This document shows, in pieces, positions 1 through 8,894 of a DNA stretch of 19,355 nucleotides. The notes under the pieces were generated by a model. The model searched no databases and had not been told where the DNA came from. It was given only the letters and a program-made list of their open reading frames with translations. The first letter of the stretch is position 1; every line of letters starts with the position of its first letter. Source of the stretch: Gamarada debralockiae (Eukaryota > Ascomycota > Leotiomycetes > Helotiales > Hyphodiscaceae); assembly GCA_002803225.1 (NCBI GenBank), contig NXFV01001379.1, positions 1-19,355 of the forward strand. Reading direction: 5' to 3'. The translations under genes were made by a program, and so were the position numbers.

Positions 1-199
1 GTAAATAGCAGTACCCGCGTGGCCCATTGGCACAATCGGTGTAAGAATAATCAATCAATCAACCTTTTGATTCTCATCCGTCGTCCCCTTCCGCGCTCTC
101 CAATTCGCCATTGAACAAAGTTAAACGCAATCATTCCATGTGATAAGTTATTACTTGTTCGTTAAATTCTTAAGATATATCCAATTCCCGCTACCATTG

Positions 200-945
200 C
201 CAGTGCTCATCTGGGCAAAGCATTGAAGACGACATTACCCATTACTTTGGCTGCTTACGATTCTCAGAGCTATCGCGACTCTTTAACAGTCTCGAACGAA
301 ATGGAAAATTAAGGCAGCGCATCGGAGAAGAGGAGAGTAGAATCTCTAAGCTCAGAAGTCTATTCGAGGCAGAAGGCACGACGATTGTCAATGGAAAGCC
401 ATTCAATAGTTTCAAGGTCGCTCGTTCCCATCAATTCCCATCAAGGCCGCTCGCTCAATCGGGGCGTCAACCCGAAGTAGCCCAATCAATTTGAACTCCC
501 CACCTACACCCCCGAGCGAGACGACATCTTCTTAGATGATATGAGCGCGTAAACCTTACTTAAAAAATGGTCGACCTTACAGTCACCCAGATTTCGCCGA
601 CGAACGTTTTCCCAATCAGAAAATTCCACTCAACCTTCTGCTCAAGGATGACAAGGCCAAAAATCCTCTCACGTGGGAGTGTGCAGAGAATGTGATCAGG
701 TAGTTTCATTTGCCGGCGAATAACATGAAATAGATTGAAGTAAGACCCCTTTTCAAGAAAATAAATGATCAATAATTTTCTATCAACAGGAGGCAATGGC
801 TCGCTACTACAACGAAGGTGAGCCGGACGTTACTGGACCCTACCAAAAATCCCCAAGGGGGAATCCCCAGTCTAAGACAACGATGCTTCTATGCCCACAA
901 GATGTGTATAAACAAACAGTTGCCATAGCAACAACCGGAGCATAG
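200..945 (+). pseudogene. Decayed gene of a conserved fungal family of unknown function
   Basis: This is a broken coding region read in three frames. Frame 1 (228-491) gives a charged, helix-like stretch that ends at TGA 492. Frame 2 (490-549) contains PTYTPERDDIFLDDM and ends at TAA 550. Frame 3 (551-739) reads KPYLKNGRPYSHPDFADERF, then NQKIPL and NPLTWECAENVIR. It is then cut by TAG at 701 and TAG at 731, where the pattern suggests Tyr (..VIR-Y-FHLPANNM) and Trp (..NMK-W-IE). A typical intron follows at 740-789 (gtaaga...caacag). The next exon continues in phase with EAMARYYNEGEPD and runs to TAG 943. The conserved block (YLKNG...HPDF.DERFPNQKIPL...ENVIRYFH.PANNM.W.E.A.ARYYNE) resembles, from memory, large fungal proteins that often carry a C-terminal CorA-like membrane region. 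I cannot confirm this. The two frameshifts, two internal stops and missing C-terminus support a pseudogene. The 5' limit is uncertain. Confidence 0.55.
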
Positions 946-996
946 ATTTCATCTGAAGATAGCACGTCCACTTCTTTCAAGTCGAAAGTAAATCGC

Positions 997-1201
997 GTGG
1001 GCAAGAAGTTCATTTTTGGCAACGACCTGATGGCGAATGAGGTCGGCAAGGCCATCTACGAAGAATTTTTGCCGGCTGCCCTTGCTCAAGGGAGGCTGCG
1101 CCGGAGCCGCAGATTGTGGGGAAGGGTCTTGGCATATACAGGAAACTCTGGATACGTGCAAGAGCGGTGTGTCGGCGAAGAAGGTGGCTGTCTCTTTGTG
1201 A
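997..1201 (+). pseudogene. C-terminal fragment of a CipB/ToxD-like zinc-type (MDR) oxidoreductase
   Basis: The first segment (about 1000-1088) reads KKFIFGNDLMANEVGKAIYE, then EFLPAALAQG. After one frameshift comes EAAPEPQIVGKGLG (about 1092-1133). After a second comes HIQETLDTCKSGVSAKKVAV followed by SL and a TGA at 1199-1201. This order (NEVGKAIYEEFLP, then APEP.IVGKGL, then QE..D..K.GVSAKK..VSL at the very end) is the usual C-terminus of fungal quinone-reductase/enoyl-reductase-like medium-chain dehydrogenases of the CipB/ToxD type. The cofactor-binding N-terminal three quarters are absent, because the region upstream belongs to an unrelated decayed gene. Two frameshifts within 200 bp mean it cannot make the family C-terminus in one frame. 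The family assignment is by motif recall and was not searched. Confidence 0.55.
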
Positions 1202-2095
1202 AATGGTTCGCTTGATGAAAGCATACTTTTGAGGAGTTTTGGTGTAGCATGGTTTGATATAACATTGATTTTGCCGTTTCTCGGATTTAAATTGAAGATG
1301 ATTCCATTAACCTCCTCGACTTTGAGCCTTGAATCCAGGATATATAGGTGGGAGTTGAAGCCCATGCTTGGCAGCTAAGCAATCTCACTTCAGCCGAACC
1401 TTTCAAAAGGCGTCATCGATCGCAATCCTTTGAGCTTTCGGCTTGCTAAAAGCCTACAACATACGACGATTCCGACTCTGAACCACCAACCCACTGCACT
1501 GCCTGGTTATGCATAATGGAGGATAGCTTGAAATTTTGAATCGACGGAAGCTGTCGTCGCAAAAAGTTTGAAAGGTAGCGAGGTCTGTAGGCTTACGGGA
1601 AGGATTGGACACCTTGATAGGAACGAGCATATACAGGTAGACGCAGAGTATCGAACTCCTCCAGCCGGGTTCTAATTTTAAGAGGAGCTCAATTTGCTAG
1701 ATCAATCGCTGAAGAGAAGTGAACGATTGAAGTTGTGGTATTGGAGGAGATGGATCTTTGAAAGATCAAATCCTTGAAATGGGGTGAGTGATATCTTCAA
1801 AATTTCGGATCAGGCTCAAGATCCCGGGCATGAGAAAGGGTCCTTGAAATGGGGCCGTCGACTGACATTCCCAAGTTTGTCAGTACTCACTGAAAACTTC
1901 TCGGCACGGGGGCAGGCTCCTTAGACCATTCATTCACTGGAATGAATTGAGCGATTAACCTCACCAGATATTCAAATACACCGAACACACAAACTTCCCG
2001 AGAAGGCCAAAGAGAAGAATGATCATTTTTGTAAAGCCATGCTATGATCCCTCCAAAAACGCACAAATAGCCACAATACCCTATTACCTCATTCC
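1202..2095. other. Intergenic region; no gene recognised
   Basis: I see no recognisable coding region between the oxidoreductase fragment and the GTO stop codon. A 14-bp exact direct repeat (tccttgaaatgggg) occurs at 1771-1784 and 1841-1854, exactly 70 bp apart. The right-hand part should contain the 3' UTR and polyadenylation region of the minus-strand GTO gene. A 70-codon minus-strand open frame at 1887-2099 has no family resemblance and overlaps the GTO stop, so I treat it as noncoding. Confidence 0.5.
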
Positions 2096-3238
2096 TCACT
2101 TCTTCCCCGCCATAGACAACGCAAACTTAACAGCAGGAACCTCCTCATCCTCCCTCAAAATCGGTGGCTCTGGTCCCACAGGCGTAATACTGAACGGATT
2201 GATCTGCGTATGGCTCTTCGTATAATGTGCCTTAATATGCGTGAACTCCGTCGTGTCCTTGAACGCCGGAACATTCCAATACAAATGTCTGAGCCACTTA
2301 TGGATATACGGATATCCGGATCGAATGTCCCTGATGTTCGTTTTGAAGTGCTGGACATACACTGCGTCGAACCGCACAATTGTTGTGTAAAGCCTGACAT
2401 CCGCCTCCGTAATGTTTTTCCCGAAGTAGTAGGGCCCTTCGGTCTCGGAGAGATGTTTCTCGACTCTATCCAAGGATTTGAAGAGTTGCACTACCGCTTT
2501 TGTATATGCTTCCTCTGTTGTAGCAAAGCCAGATCTGTAGACGCCGTTGTTGATATCGGGGTAGGTCCATTCGTTCGTGGCTTCAATTTCCTTCTGGAGG
2601 CTCTCAGGGTAGAGAACTACGTTCTTGTATTTCTCGGGCAGGAGATCATCAAACTGCCCAAACGTCAGCCACCCATTTCCTTTCCATGCCACACCCCAAA
2701 AAAGGAGAGAACATACCTCCGTATAAAACATCCTAATAATCTCACTGCTCTCATTGCTCACAATCTTCCTCTGCTTAACATCATACAAGGTCGGCACCGT
2801 GAACCTTCCTTTGTATTCTGGATCCACCTCGAAATACACATCCCTCAAGTGCGTATACCCCTCATGACCCTTAACGGGATCCTTCTCCACAAATTCTCCC
2901 GGCGCATCCTTATCCTCCGGCGTAGCAAACCGCCATCCTTTCTCCTGCATGTGCCAATGTACGCTTGTGTAGGGGATAATGGATTCGAGACCTTTGAGCT
3001 TTCGGACGATAAGGGTTCGGTGGGCCCAAGGGCAGGCGTAGGAGACATAGAGATGGTAGCGTCCGGCCTCTGGAGGAAATTCGCCGCCTTTCTTGATGAA
3101 ATTCCGGAACTGAGATTGCCCTCTCTTAAATTCTCCGCTTTTGTCGCCAGGCGCGACCCAATTCGTGATCTTTCCTTCAGTCTACCATGTTTGTTAGTCG
3201 CCAACTCTCATCAACGAGGGGTACTAAGCGCCTACCAT
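2096..3238 (-). CDS. Glutathionyl-hydroquinone reductase / omega-like glutathione transferase (ECM4/GTO family)
   Basis: Coding exons, in minus-strand order: 3238-3236 (the ATG alone), 3181-2717 and 2653-2096, giving 341 aa. Introns: 3235-3182 (54 nt, gtaggc...ggtag) and 2716-2654 (63 nt, gtatgt...ggctgac...gcag). The protein starts MTEGKITNWVAPGDKSGEFK, the usual ECM4/GTO N-terminus. The thioredoxin-fold domain carries YVSYACPWAHRTLIVRKLKG, with catalytic Cys51 in the CPWAH motif. The glutathione-contacting segment VSNESSEIIRMFY lies just before intron 2. The C-terminal helical domain (about residues 157-341) has FGKNITEADVRLYTTIVRFD and HFKTNIRDIR, both typical of the family. Known members reduce S-glutathionyl-hydroquinones and related thioethers with glutathione. 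Yeast relatives are Ecm4/Gto2 (cytosolic) and Gto1 (peroxisomal). The C-terminus here (AGKK) shows no clear peroxisomal SKL-type signal, so a cytosolic location is likely. The start was chosen because the exon 2 frame has no usable ATG and the spliced ATG restores the family N-terminus. Length is normal for the family. Confidence 0.92.
2654..2716 (-). other. GTO intron 2, 63 nt and stop-free in frame
   Basis: The intron starts gtatgt, has a ggctgac branch-like motif and ends gcag. It splits ...RMFYTE from FDDLLPEKYK. Its 63 nt are a multiple of three with no in-frame stop, so a retained transcript would insert 21 residues just after the glutathione-contacting segment. The family has no such insert, which identifies it as an intron. 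Confidence 0.85.
3182..3235 (-). other. GTO intron 1, directly after the start codon
   Basis: The intron runs gtaggc...gactaaca...ggtag and separates the ATG (3238-3236) from codon 2 (ACT, 3181-3179). Unspliced RNA would read ATG GTA GGC GCT TAG, so retention abolishes translation. The splice is required to reach the conserved TEGKITNW start. Confidence 0.75.
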
Positions 3239-3759
3239 TTTCGCTGAACTTCCAGAAGACAATTGTCGTCCTGTTGATTTTGGGGGTATGTTGAGCTGTG
3301 CAGACAATTGACGGATTCGAGCGAACATTAAAGAATCGCAGGAGGGGGATGGGCGGTTTTATGGAATGAGGAGGAGGTTGAAAGGTAGGTGGGTTACTGA
3401 GGGTTGATAATTTGGCAGGGGTGCTTGATAATAAATGACGCAGCGATTCCAGAGCTCTTGCTGACTACCCTGCAGCCCTTTTATGCGGGGGCTTTAGTAA
3501 GGATTGCCAACACTCTGTGGCTTCAAAGAAAATCTCTTTAAGGGGTCACGAGTATTGTTTTAAGGGCTTAGTCACTTAATTTGGGACTTGGTACAGGTAT
3601 GGAGATGGAGAGCTCAAATCATAGAAAGTGGTTCTATTTGAATACTCAGCGCAAATTCCATGCAATGTTCTTCGGTCTAGTTTTAATGAGCCCATAAAGT
3701 CTTCCCCAATAATAACACCCATCCATCCGCCCCTACGTGAGGCTCGAGTACACATATAT
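3239..3759. promoter_or_regulatory. Intergenic: GTO promoter region and UBA1 3' region
   Basis: These 521 bp separate the GTO start codon (right-to-left transcription) from the UBA1 stop at 3760. They must hold the GTO promoter and 5' leader as well as the UBA1 3' UTR. I see no conserved ORF. I also could not identify a specific promoter element with confidence. Confidence 0.4.
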
Positions 3760-6700
3760 CTAGTTTCCCATCTTCATCATGATATAAGGAACCTCAACAT
3801 CCTCCTCAGTCTGATCCTCCACGCAGATTTCAAAGATAACATTTTTCTGGTGTTCCGGAATGGGTTTCTTTGAGATAAAGCTTACCAACTCGCTCAGCTT
3901 CATCTTGTACCGCTCCTCAAGTTTGGACTTCGCAAAGAAGCTGGCATAGAGTAAGCTAACTCCTGAGCTCAGCATGGTGATAGTGAGACCCTTCTCGTCG
4001 AAGTGATCGATGAGCTCTCGCAACGTGACGTTCTCGACCTCAAATCGATCCCACAGCTTGTCAATAGGGACGTCTCCTTCCTTGCCCACGTATTTGTCCT
4101 TAGGACTCGCGATTGGTTCGCTGAAGCCAAAGAATGGTAATGCAAGGTTGACAAAGCCGTTCTTGTACTTCTCGATATCGTCATTGCCGTCGAGGATCTT
4201 GTAGAGCTCGAGAATGACCAATCCGGTAACGAGAGCGGTTGTGGTAGCGATGGCAGGGATAATCTTTCCTGCAATGAACTTCGTCTTGTGTCTATCGGCA
4301 AGTTCGATCTTGTAGTTCTCAGCGCGCAAATTGCTTGCTGCGGTAATGAAATCGATGTGGTGGTTTGTGTCATCATCCTTCTCGAATTCGACGGGTTGGA
4401 GTTTGTATCCGGCCAGTGACTTCGGTTCGGGAAGCTTGTTCTTGATATCTTGAAGTTCGCTTTCGTCAGTGAAGTTCGAGGCATTGGCATTTGGATCCTA
4501 TGAGTATTAGCTACATTGACCTCAACATTTGTGGATAAGGGTATCTTACCGGCTCGCTGTCATCAGCTTGAATCTTCACGGAAGAGCTTGGCGAGAAATC
4601 AGGGATGATCATGTTCTCCAGGACTTTGTTAATAGTCGATGCGTCCAAACCCTTGGTGTTGATACCGTAGTTGAAAGCGTGGAGATTGGCTCCAGCCACA
4701 ACAAAGTTCCAGTGGTATTCATTATTGGGGTCAAACTTCAATGGATCCGGAGCACGCTTGGGTCCTGACCAGAAGGGTTGACCGCTTGAGGAGACCGAGT
4801 CCTTCGGGAAGTTGTACAGCAATTGCTGGATTGCATTGTTGTACTGCTTCTCAAATTGTAGGCGAGCCCACTTGATGCAATCCTCCACGCTGAGAGGCTT
4901 GTCTTGTACAAGGAAATCCTGAATCATCTCAAGCGTCGCCTTCTCGTTACCACCTTGCTTCAAAGTTGTGCCGATATAATCTGGTTGGCTCAAGTAGAGG
5001 TTGACGGTCTCGGCTGGCTTAATGAAGTATCCTTCAAAGAGCTCACGGGCCCATGCAATGGTGTGTTCGATCTTGTTTGGAAAGCTCCTTAAAGTGCACA
5101 TAGGGAAGGATTGCTCCGGTGGGTCTTGCGAGCTGGAGTAGGATTCGGTCTTGAAGGGTAGAATGACTTGGGTGTTACCCTTGGTTCCCAAGGTTCCACT
5201 CTCCAGCAATGGCTTGCGGAAGAACACGCAGCGGCGATCAACATATGTTCGTGCATCGACATTGTCAAGAGCATTCGTGACACCATCCAATTGATTCCAG
5301 AAGTCCTCATTGAAGATGTCCTCGGTGTCCGGACCAACCCGGTCGCGCATAGTGACGATGTGGCCCTTCAGGTCGGGGTTCATAGCTTGTACGGCGACCG
5401 CCGCGGCTTCGCTCTTCAGGCTTCCAACATCCTTGGGTCTGAAGAGGAATTGTCGGTTGAGATTGCTTTTCTCGATGGAATCCATATCTGTAACGCTGAT
5501 CTTGCCCTTTGGCCCTGTAGCAAGACCAATCATAGCCCAGTTCTTCAGCATCTCACAACCAATTGCGCCAGCACCAACCAAGAACTCGTTAGTATTAGCA
5601 AGCTTCTCCTGGAACTCTCGTCCAAAAACAGCAATTTGTCCATCGTATCTGGAGTTGCTGGGCGCGCATAGCTCTTCGGACCGCTTGTAGTTGGTGGGAA
5701 GTGATTCTAAAGAATCGAAGTAGAGCCATTGGTTGATGGGGTGGAATTTCCCGGATACTGCCTTTAAGACTTCTTGTGCTGCAAGGCCCCCAAAGAAAGC
5801 TGCCATTGGACTCAAATCGCCTTGAGCCTGGAAAGCAACCTCCTGGAGCAGCTTCGCATCAACCTCAATGTCCAGCTTCTCCTTCTTGATGAAAGCCTCA
5901 GCAGAACCGATGAGAATTGTTGCATCATCTACATTTTGTGGTCTGGGAAGGCGGCCCTTGGATTCAGCAAAAGCGTGCAAAGCTTGGAATCCAATATGGA
6001 GCTGTTGAGGACGATCAAACTTCGCATAGTCGGATATCAAAAACTCGGGTTCGTTGAGAGCTGTACCAATAGGCTTGAAGTCAATGAACTTCGGCATCTT
6101 GACTTGGGTATATATTCCCCCACGCTTGTATTGACCCAGACCTGAGACATCTCCGATCGAGAAAGTATATGGGCCCTTCACTGTGACCTTTCGAGGTTCC
6201 GCAGAGTTCAGCGCCTCCATGCCTTCCAATTCGGTGAATGTAACGAAGTCTCCATCCTCCAAGCCATGTCGTGTCTCGTCCAAGGCAGACACCAATCCTT
6301 CCTCATCGATACCTGCAACGATACCACTGACTGGGGGTTCTCCGGTTGGGTCAATAACAGTGAACTGCTTGCCAAAGTCGCAGAATATTGACCCAAACAA
6401 GCCAAATGTATCTGTCACAACCAGATAGATGCCCTTCTTGTGTAGATAGTCACCGATCACGAGTTGGTCTTTGAGGGGAGTATTGGTGAGAACAACGACT
6501 TGGTATTTATCGAATTGTGAGAGATCCGAAGTCAAGCTTGAAAGTGTGTCAGCAGTGATTACTAAAAATTCATGGGCGAAGGCTCACCTGTTTGACTGAT
6601 GAACAGAGACAGGGGTGTAAGCATTCAGCTCAGCAACTCGTGGCGCAGTGACAGCTGCTCTGGGTTTGCCGACATCTTCAGGGCGGAGGAAGAATTGTGA

Positions 6701-7077
6701 GGAAAGATCGGAGATGTGTGCGGGGGCGGGGTCGTAGAGAGTAAGACTCTTAACACCAGCAAGAGCAATGTTCTTCGCGATCTCAACACCAAGACCCTTC
6801 ATCCCAACAATCAGAACATTCGAGGCCCCCATACGCTTCATGGCCTCATGCCCAAGCACGTAAAGCTGTCTGCTGTAGAGTGACTCGTCGATGTCGTTGT
6901 TACCTCCCCCCGACTCGTCCACCTGCATCTTGATCTCCATATCGATGTCCTTTGATATGTCCTGCATAATTCGATATTAGTATGCTCGTTACTTGAGATC
7001 TGCGGTCTCGAATAGCTCGAGGTCGAGCTCCATAACAGCTCATTTGCCCGCGACGAGAATACTTCACTTACCGCCAT
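3760..7077 (-). CDS. uba1: Ubiquitin-activating enzyme E1
   Basis: Coding exons: 7077-7072, 6961-6588, 6536-4550 and 4497-3760. Introns: 7071-6962 (110 nt), 6587-6537 (51 nt) and 4549-4498 (52 nt). All have GT-AG ends and keep the frame, giving about 1034 aa, normal for eukaryotic E1. The enzyme adenylates ubiquitin with ATP, carries it as a thioester on a cysteine and passes it to E2 enzymes in nucleus and cytosol. Visible parts: [20 protein letters not shown] at about 26-45 opens the inactive adenylation domain. [12 protein letters not shown] is at 55-66. The active adenylation domain has [13 protein letters not shown] at 448-460 and [17 protein letters not shown] just after. The catalytic Cys607 sits in [11 protein letters not shown] (codon 5098-5096). 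[20 protein letters not shown] returns in exon 4. The last residues ([13 protein letters not shown]) close the ubiquitin-fold domain. The start is provisional: ATG 7077 is the only in-frame Met, but the frame stays open upstream to about 7209 with an NLS-like segment, so an upstream exon or non-AUG start is possible. Confidence 0.95.
6962..7071 (-). other. UBA1 intron 1, after the second codon of the provisional start
   Basis: The donor is gcg|gtaagt and the acceptor atgcag|gac. It joins ...LKKTMA to [11 protein letters not shown] in phase 0. At 110 nt it is the longest of the three UBA1 introns. Confidence 0.8.
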
Positions 7078-8056
7078 CGTCTTCTTCAGTGGCTGAGAAG
7101 ATTCCGCGTCGGACAGCTTGCGCTTCCCCAGCTTTCCTTCTCCGTTGACTAGCACCTGGGAGGGAATGGTGGCGTTTGGATAATGTCCTAAGAAAAGAGT
7201 TGCTTTGGGTTCCTAGGTACAAGTGCTGGACCCTGAAACTCCCTGGGCTACTTGGCTATCTGGCTCGGGATAGTTGAGATGAGTTTTGAGTTCGCGTTTT
7301 GCTTTCGAGGGAATTTCTGATTGTTCAGAGGAAGAGGAAGACGTAAGAAGAGAGTGTAGTAAATTTTGTGCAATGGCATAAGGCAGCTGTTGCCTCAATA
7401 ATCGAAGACCAGAAGCGTATCGAAAGACCCAGCCTGAACGTCATTCTTGGTTTGAAATCAAGGCAACAAGGCATCCATTTCGGACTTGCCCCCCAGAGTC
7501 ACGCCGAAAAATGAGATTCTCACAAATTCTTTTGATTATTTACAGGAGCCGAATTGTATCATCAGTAAGTTAGATTCCGTCACGAGGTACAGTTCTCCAT
7601 GAAAGTGTTAGGCATTTCATTGAAGAAAGAAATAGAGATAGCAAGCTCTGCTCTTTGAAGACCAGCAGAATTTCGGTTGGAGGAAGGAACCCCGCGATGA
7701 ATCAAGGCTTGGATTTTGCCGTGATTTTCGAATCGGCATGCACGACGAGGGCACGGCTTCCCACCCCTCTCCCAAGTACCCATTCGGAGGATTCAGATCC
7801 TCTTTCCGCTGTCAAAAAGGTAGCTACGCTTGACATGCAGCGGCTGTGCCGCACCCGAACATTTTCTGAAGATATTAATCCATTATGCACGTGGTCGCAA
7901 GCATCACAAACAGGCATATGCAGATGGTATGCAGATTGCACTTCGGGATGTGTCTCCGTTGTATTGATTCGTTATGACACTATCACTACCCTTAGGTAGT
8001 ACCAGCCTGAGCTACTTGCGACGTCTATGAGGGGATGTTTGCTGGATCTAGACCCT
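7078..8056. promoter_or_regulatory. Intergenic: UBA1 promoter/5' leader and FKBP 3' region
   Basis: The UBA1-proximal part (about 7320-7370, minus strand) is a pyrimidine-rich stretch (tctcttcttacgtcttcctc), common just upstream of fungal transcription or translation starts. The part at 7078-7209 is stop-free in the UBA1 frame and encodes GKRKLSDAESSQPLKK, probably an N-terminal extension rather than a plain leader. The remaining sequence to 8056 should contain the FKBP 3' UTR. ORFs such as the 114-codon plus-strand frame at 7655-7999 look random. Confidence 0.5.
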
Positions 8057-8894
8057 TCAGCTGATCTTTTGAAGCTCGACGTCACTGCAGAATGTCAGGG
8101 TCCGCGTTTTGCTTTTTAGGTGGGGGATTTCCGTGGGATACTTACAAGATCAAAGACGCATTGGGTGGGATATGACCGGGGAATCCACTGTTTACGGAAG
8201 TCAGTTTCGTTTGCTTTGTATGAGATTATGCAGATTCGTAAGGTGTTTCCGAGCTCGACTTGTTCGCCTCGTAAGATCTATCGAGTCGTTCGCCATCGGG
8301 GGTATAGAGGGATTGAGGAAGTTTGGAGTCTCACCGCTCGCCATATGCATAGTCACTGCAAAGAGAAGATGTCAGTAATATGTTGACCAGCTTCTTGAGA
8401 TCAATGAAGCCCACCTGGTGATGTCCAATGTCGCCTTCTCGCCAACCTTCATGGTAGTAACACCCTCATCCCAGCCTGTTGTAAACCGTCAATGACATAT
8501 TCCCAAGTTCCTCTGTTGTAATCGTATGTATGGAGAGTACCTCTGATGACTTGGCCAACGCCAATCCTGGTTTCCAAAGCACCACGACCGACGGAGGAAT
8601 CGAACCTGGAGTAAAACAAAGATCAGTCTCTGCCGACGTGATGTACAAAAGGGAGAGGTTCAGGAAAGTTGTTACTTACTGGGCACCCTTCTGGTCAGGC
8701 TTGGAGGCGTCCTTGAGGTAGCCAGTGTACTCAATGGTGACTGTATCGCCCATCTTGGGGATAGGTCCGATGCCCTCAACGAGAACAGTCTTGGTGACAC
8801 CCATGATTGCTGCTGTACTGGAGAAGTTTCTTGTTGAGGAAGTTGAAAGTCTTAGGAGTTTGGTGGTAGATGATCGGAGTGAGGAGAGATACAT
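8057..8894 (-). CDS. fpr1: FKBP12-type peptidyl-prolyl cis-trans isomerase with possible mitochondrial presequence
   Basis: Six coding exons: 8894-8680, 8605-8541, 8475-8415, 8355-8335, 8187-8146 and 8084-8057. Five GT-AG introns of 74, 65, 59, 147 and 61 nt join them, giving 143 aa. A second in-frame ATG (8804-8802, Met31) yields a 113-aa protein, the usual FKBP12 size, starting MGVTKTVLVEGIGPIPKMGD. The first 30 residues (MYLSSLRSSTTKLLRLSTSS, then TRNFSSTAAI) are rich in Ser, Thr and Arg with no acidic residue, like a mitochondrial targeting sequence. FKBP core motifs are all present: GDTVTIEYTGYL, FDSSVGRG, VGQVIRGWDEGV, SDYAYGERGFPGHIPPNA and LIFDVELQKIS. They match the FK506/rapamycin-pocket residues Tyr26, Phe36, Asp37, Val55, Ile56, Trp59, Tyr82 and Phe99 of human FKBP12. 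The Phe46 position appears to be Leu. Such proteins catalyse prolyl isomerisation and, with FK506 or rapamycin, inhibit calcineurin or TOR. The gene symbol follows the yeast orthologue. Confidence 0.93.
8335..8355 (-). other. FKBP 21-nt microexon
   Basis: Exon 4 is 21 nt between introns 8414-8356 and 8334-8188. It begins and ends in the same phase and encodes DYAYGE plus parts of the flanking Ser and Arg codons. This contains the tyrosine that corresponds to Tyr82 of human FKBP12. The boundaries are set by agcag|T and CG|gtgaga, and by the fact that only this splice restores the family sequence. Confidence 0.85.

Noticed and set aside
949..1365. 138-codon minus-strand open frame
   Set aside because: It lies opposite the CipB-like fragment, whose plus-strand motifs are recognisable. 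The minus-strand product is not.
2210..3247. 345-codon plus-strand open frame across the GTO gene
   Set aside because: It is the antisense shadow of a strongly supported gene and runs through both GTO introns. It resembles no family.
7655..7999. 114-codon plus-strand frame between UBA1 and FKBP
   Set aside because: It lies antisense in the UBA1/FKBP intergenic region, overlaps other open frames and has no recognisable features.
8590..8610. Perfect tRNA B-box (ggttcgattcc, minus strand)
   Set aside because: It is the FKBP codon run for QFDSS at the start of exon 2. No A-box, anticodon arm or acceptor stem fits around it.
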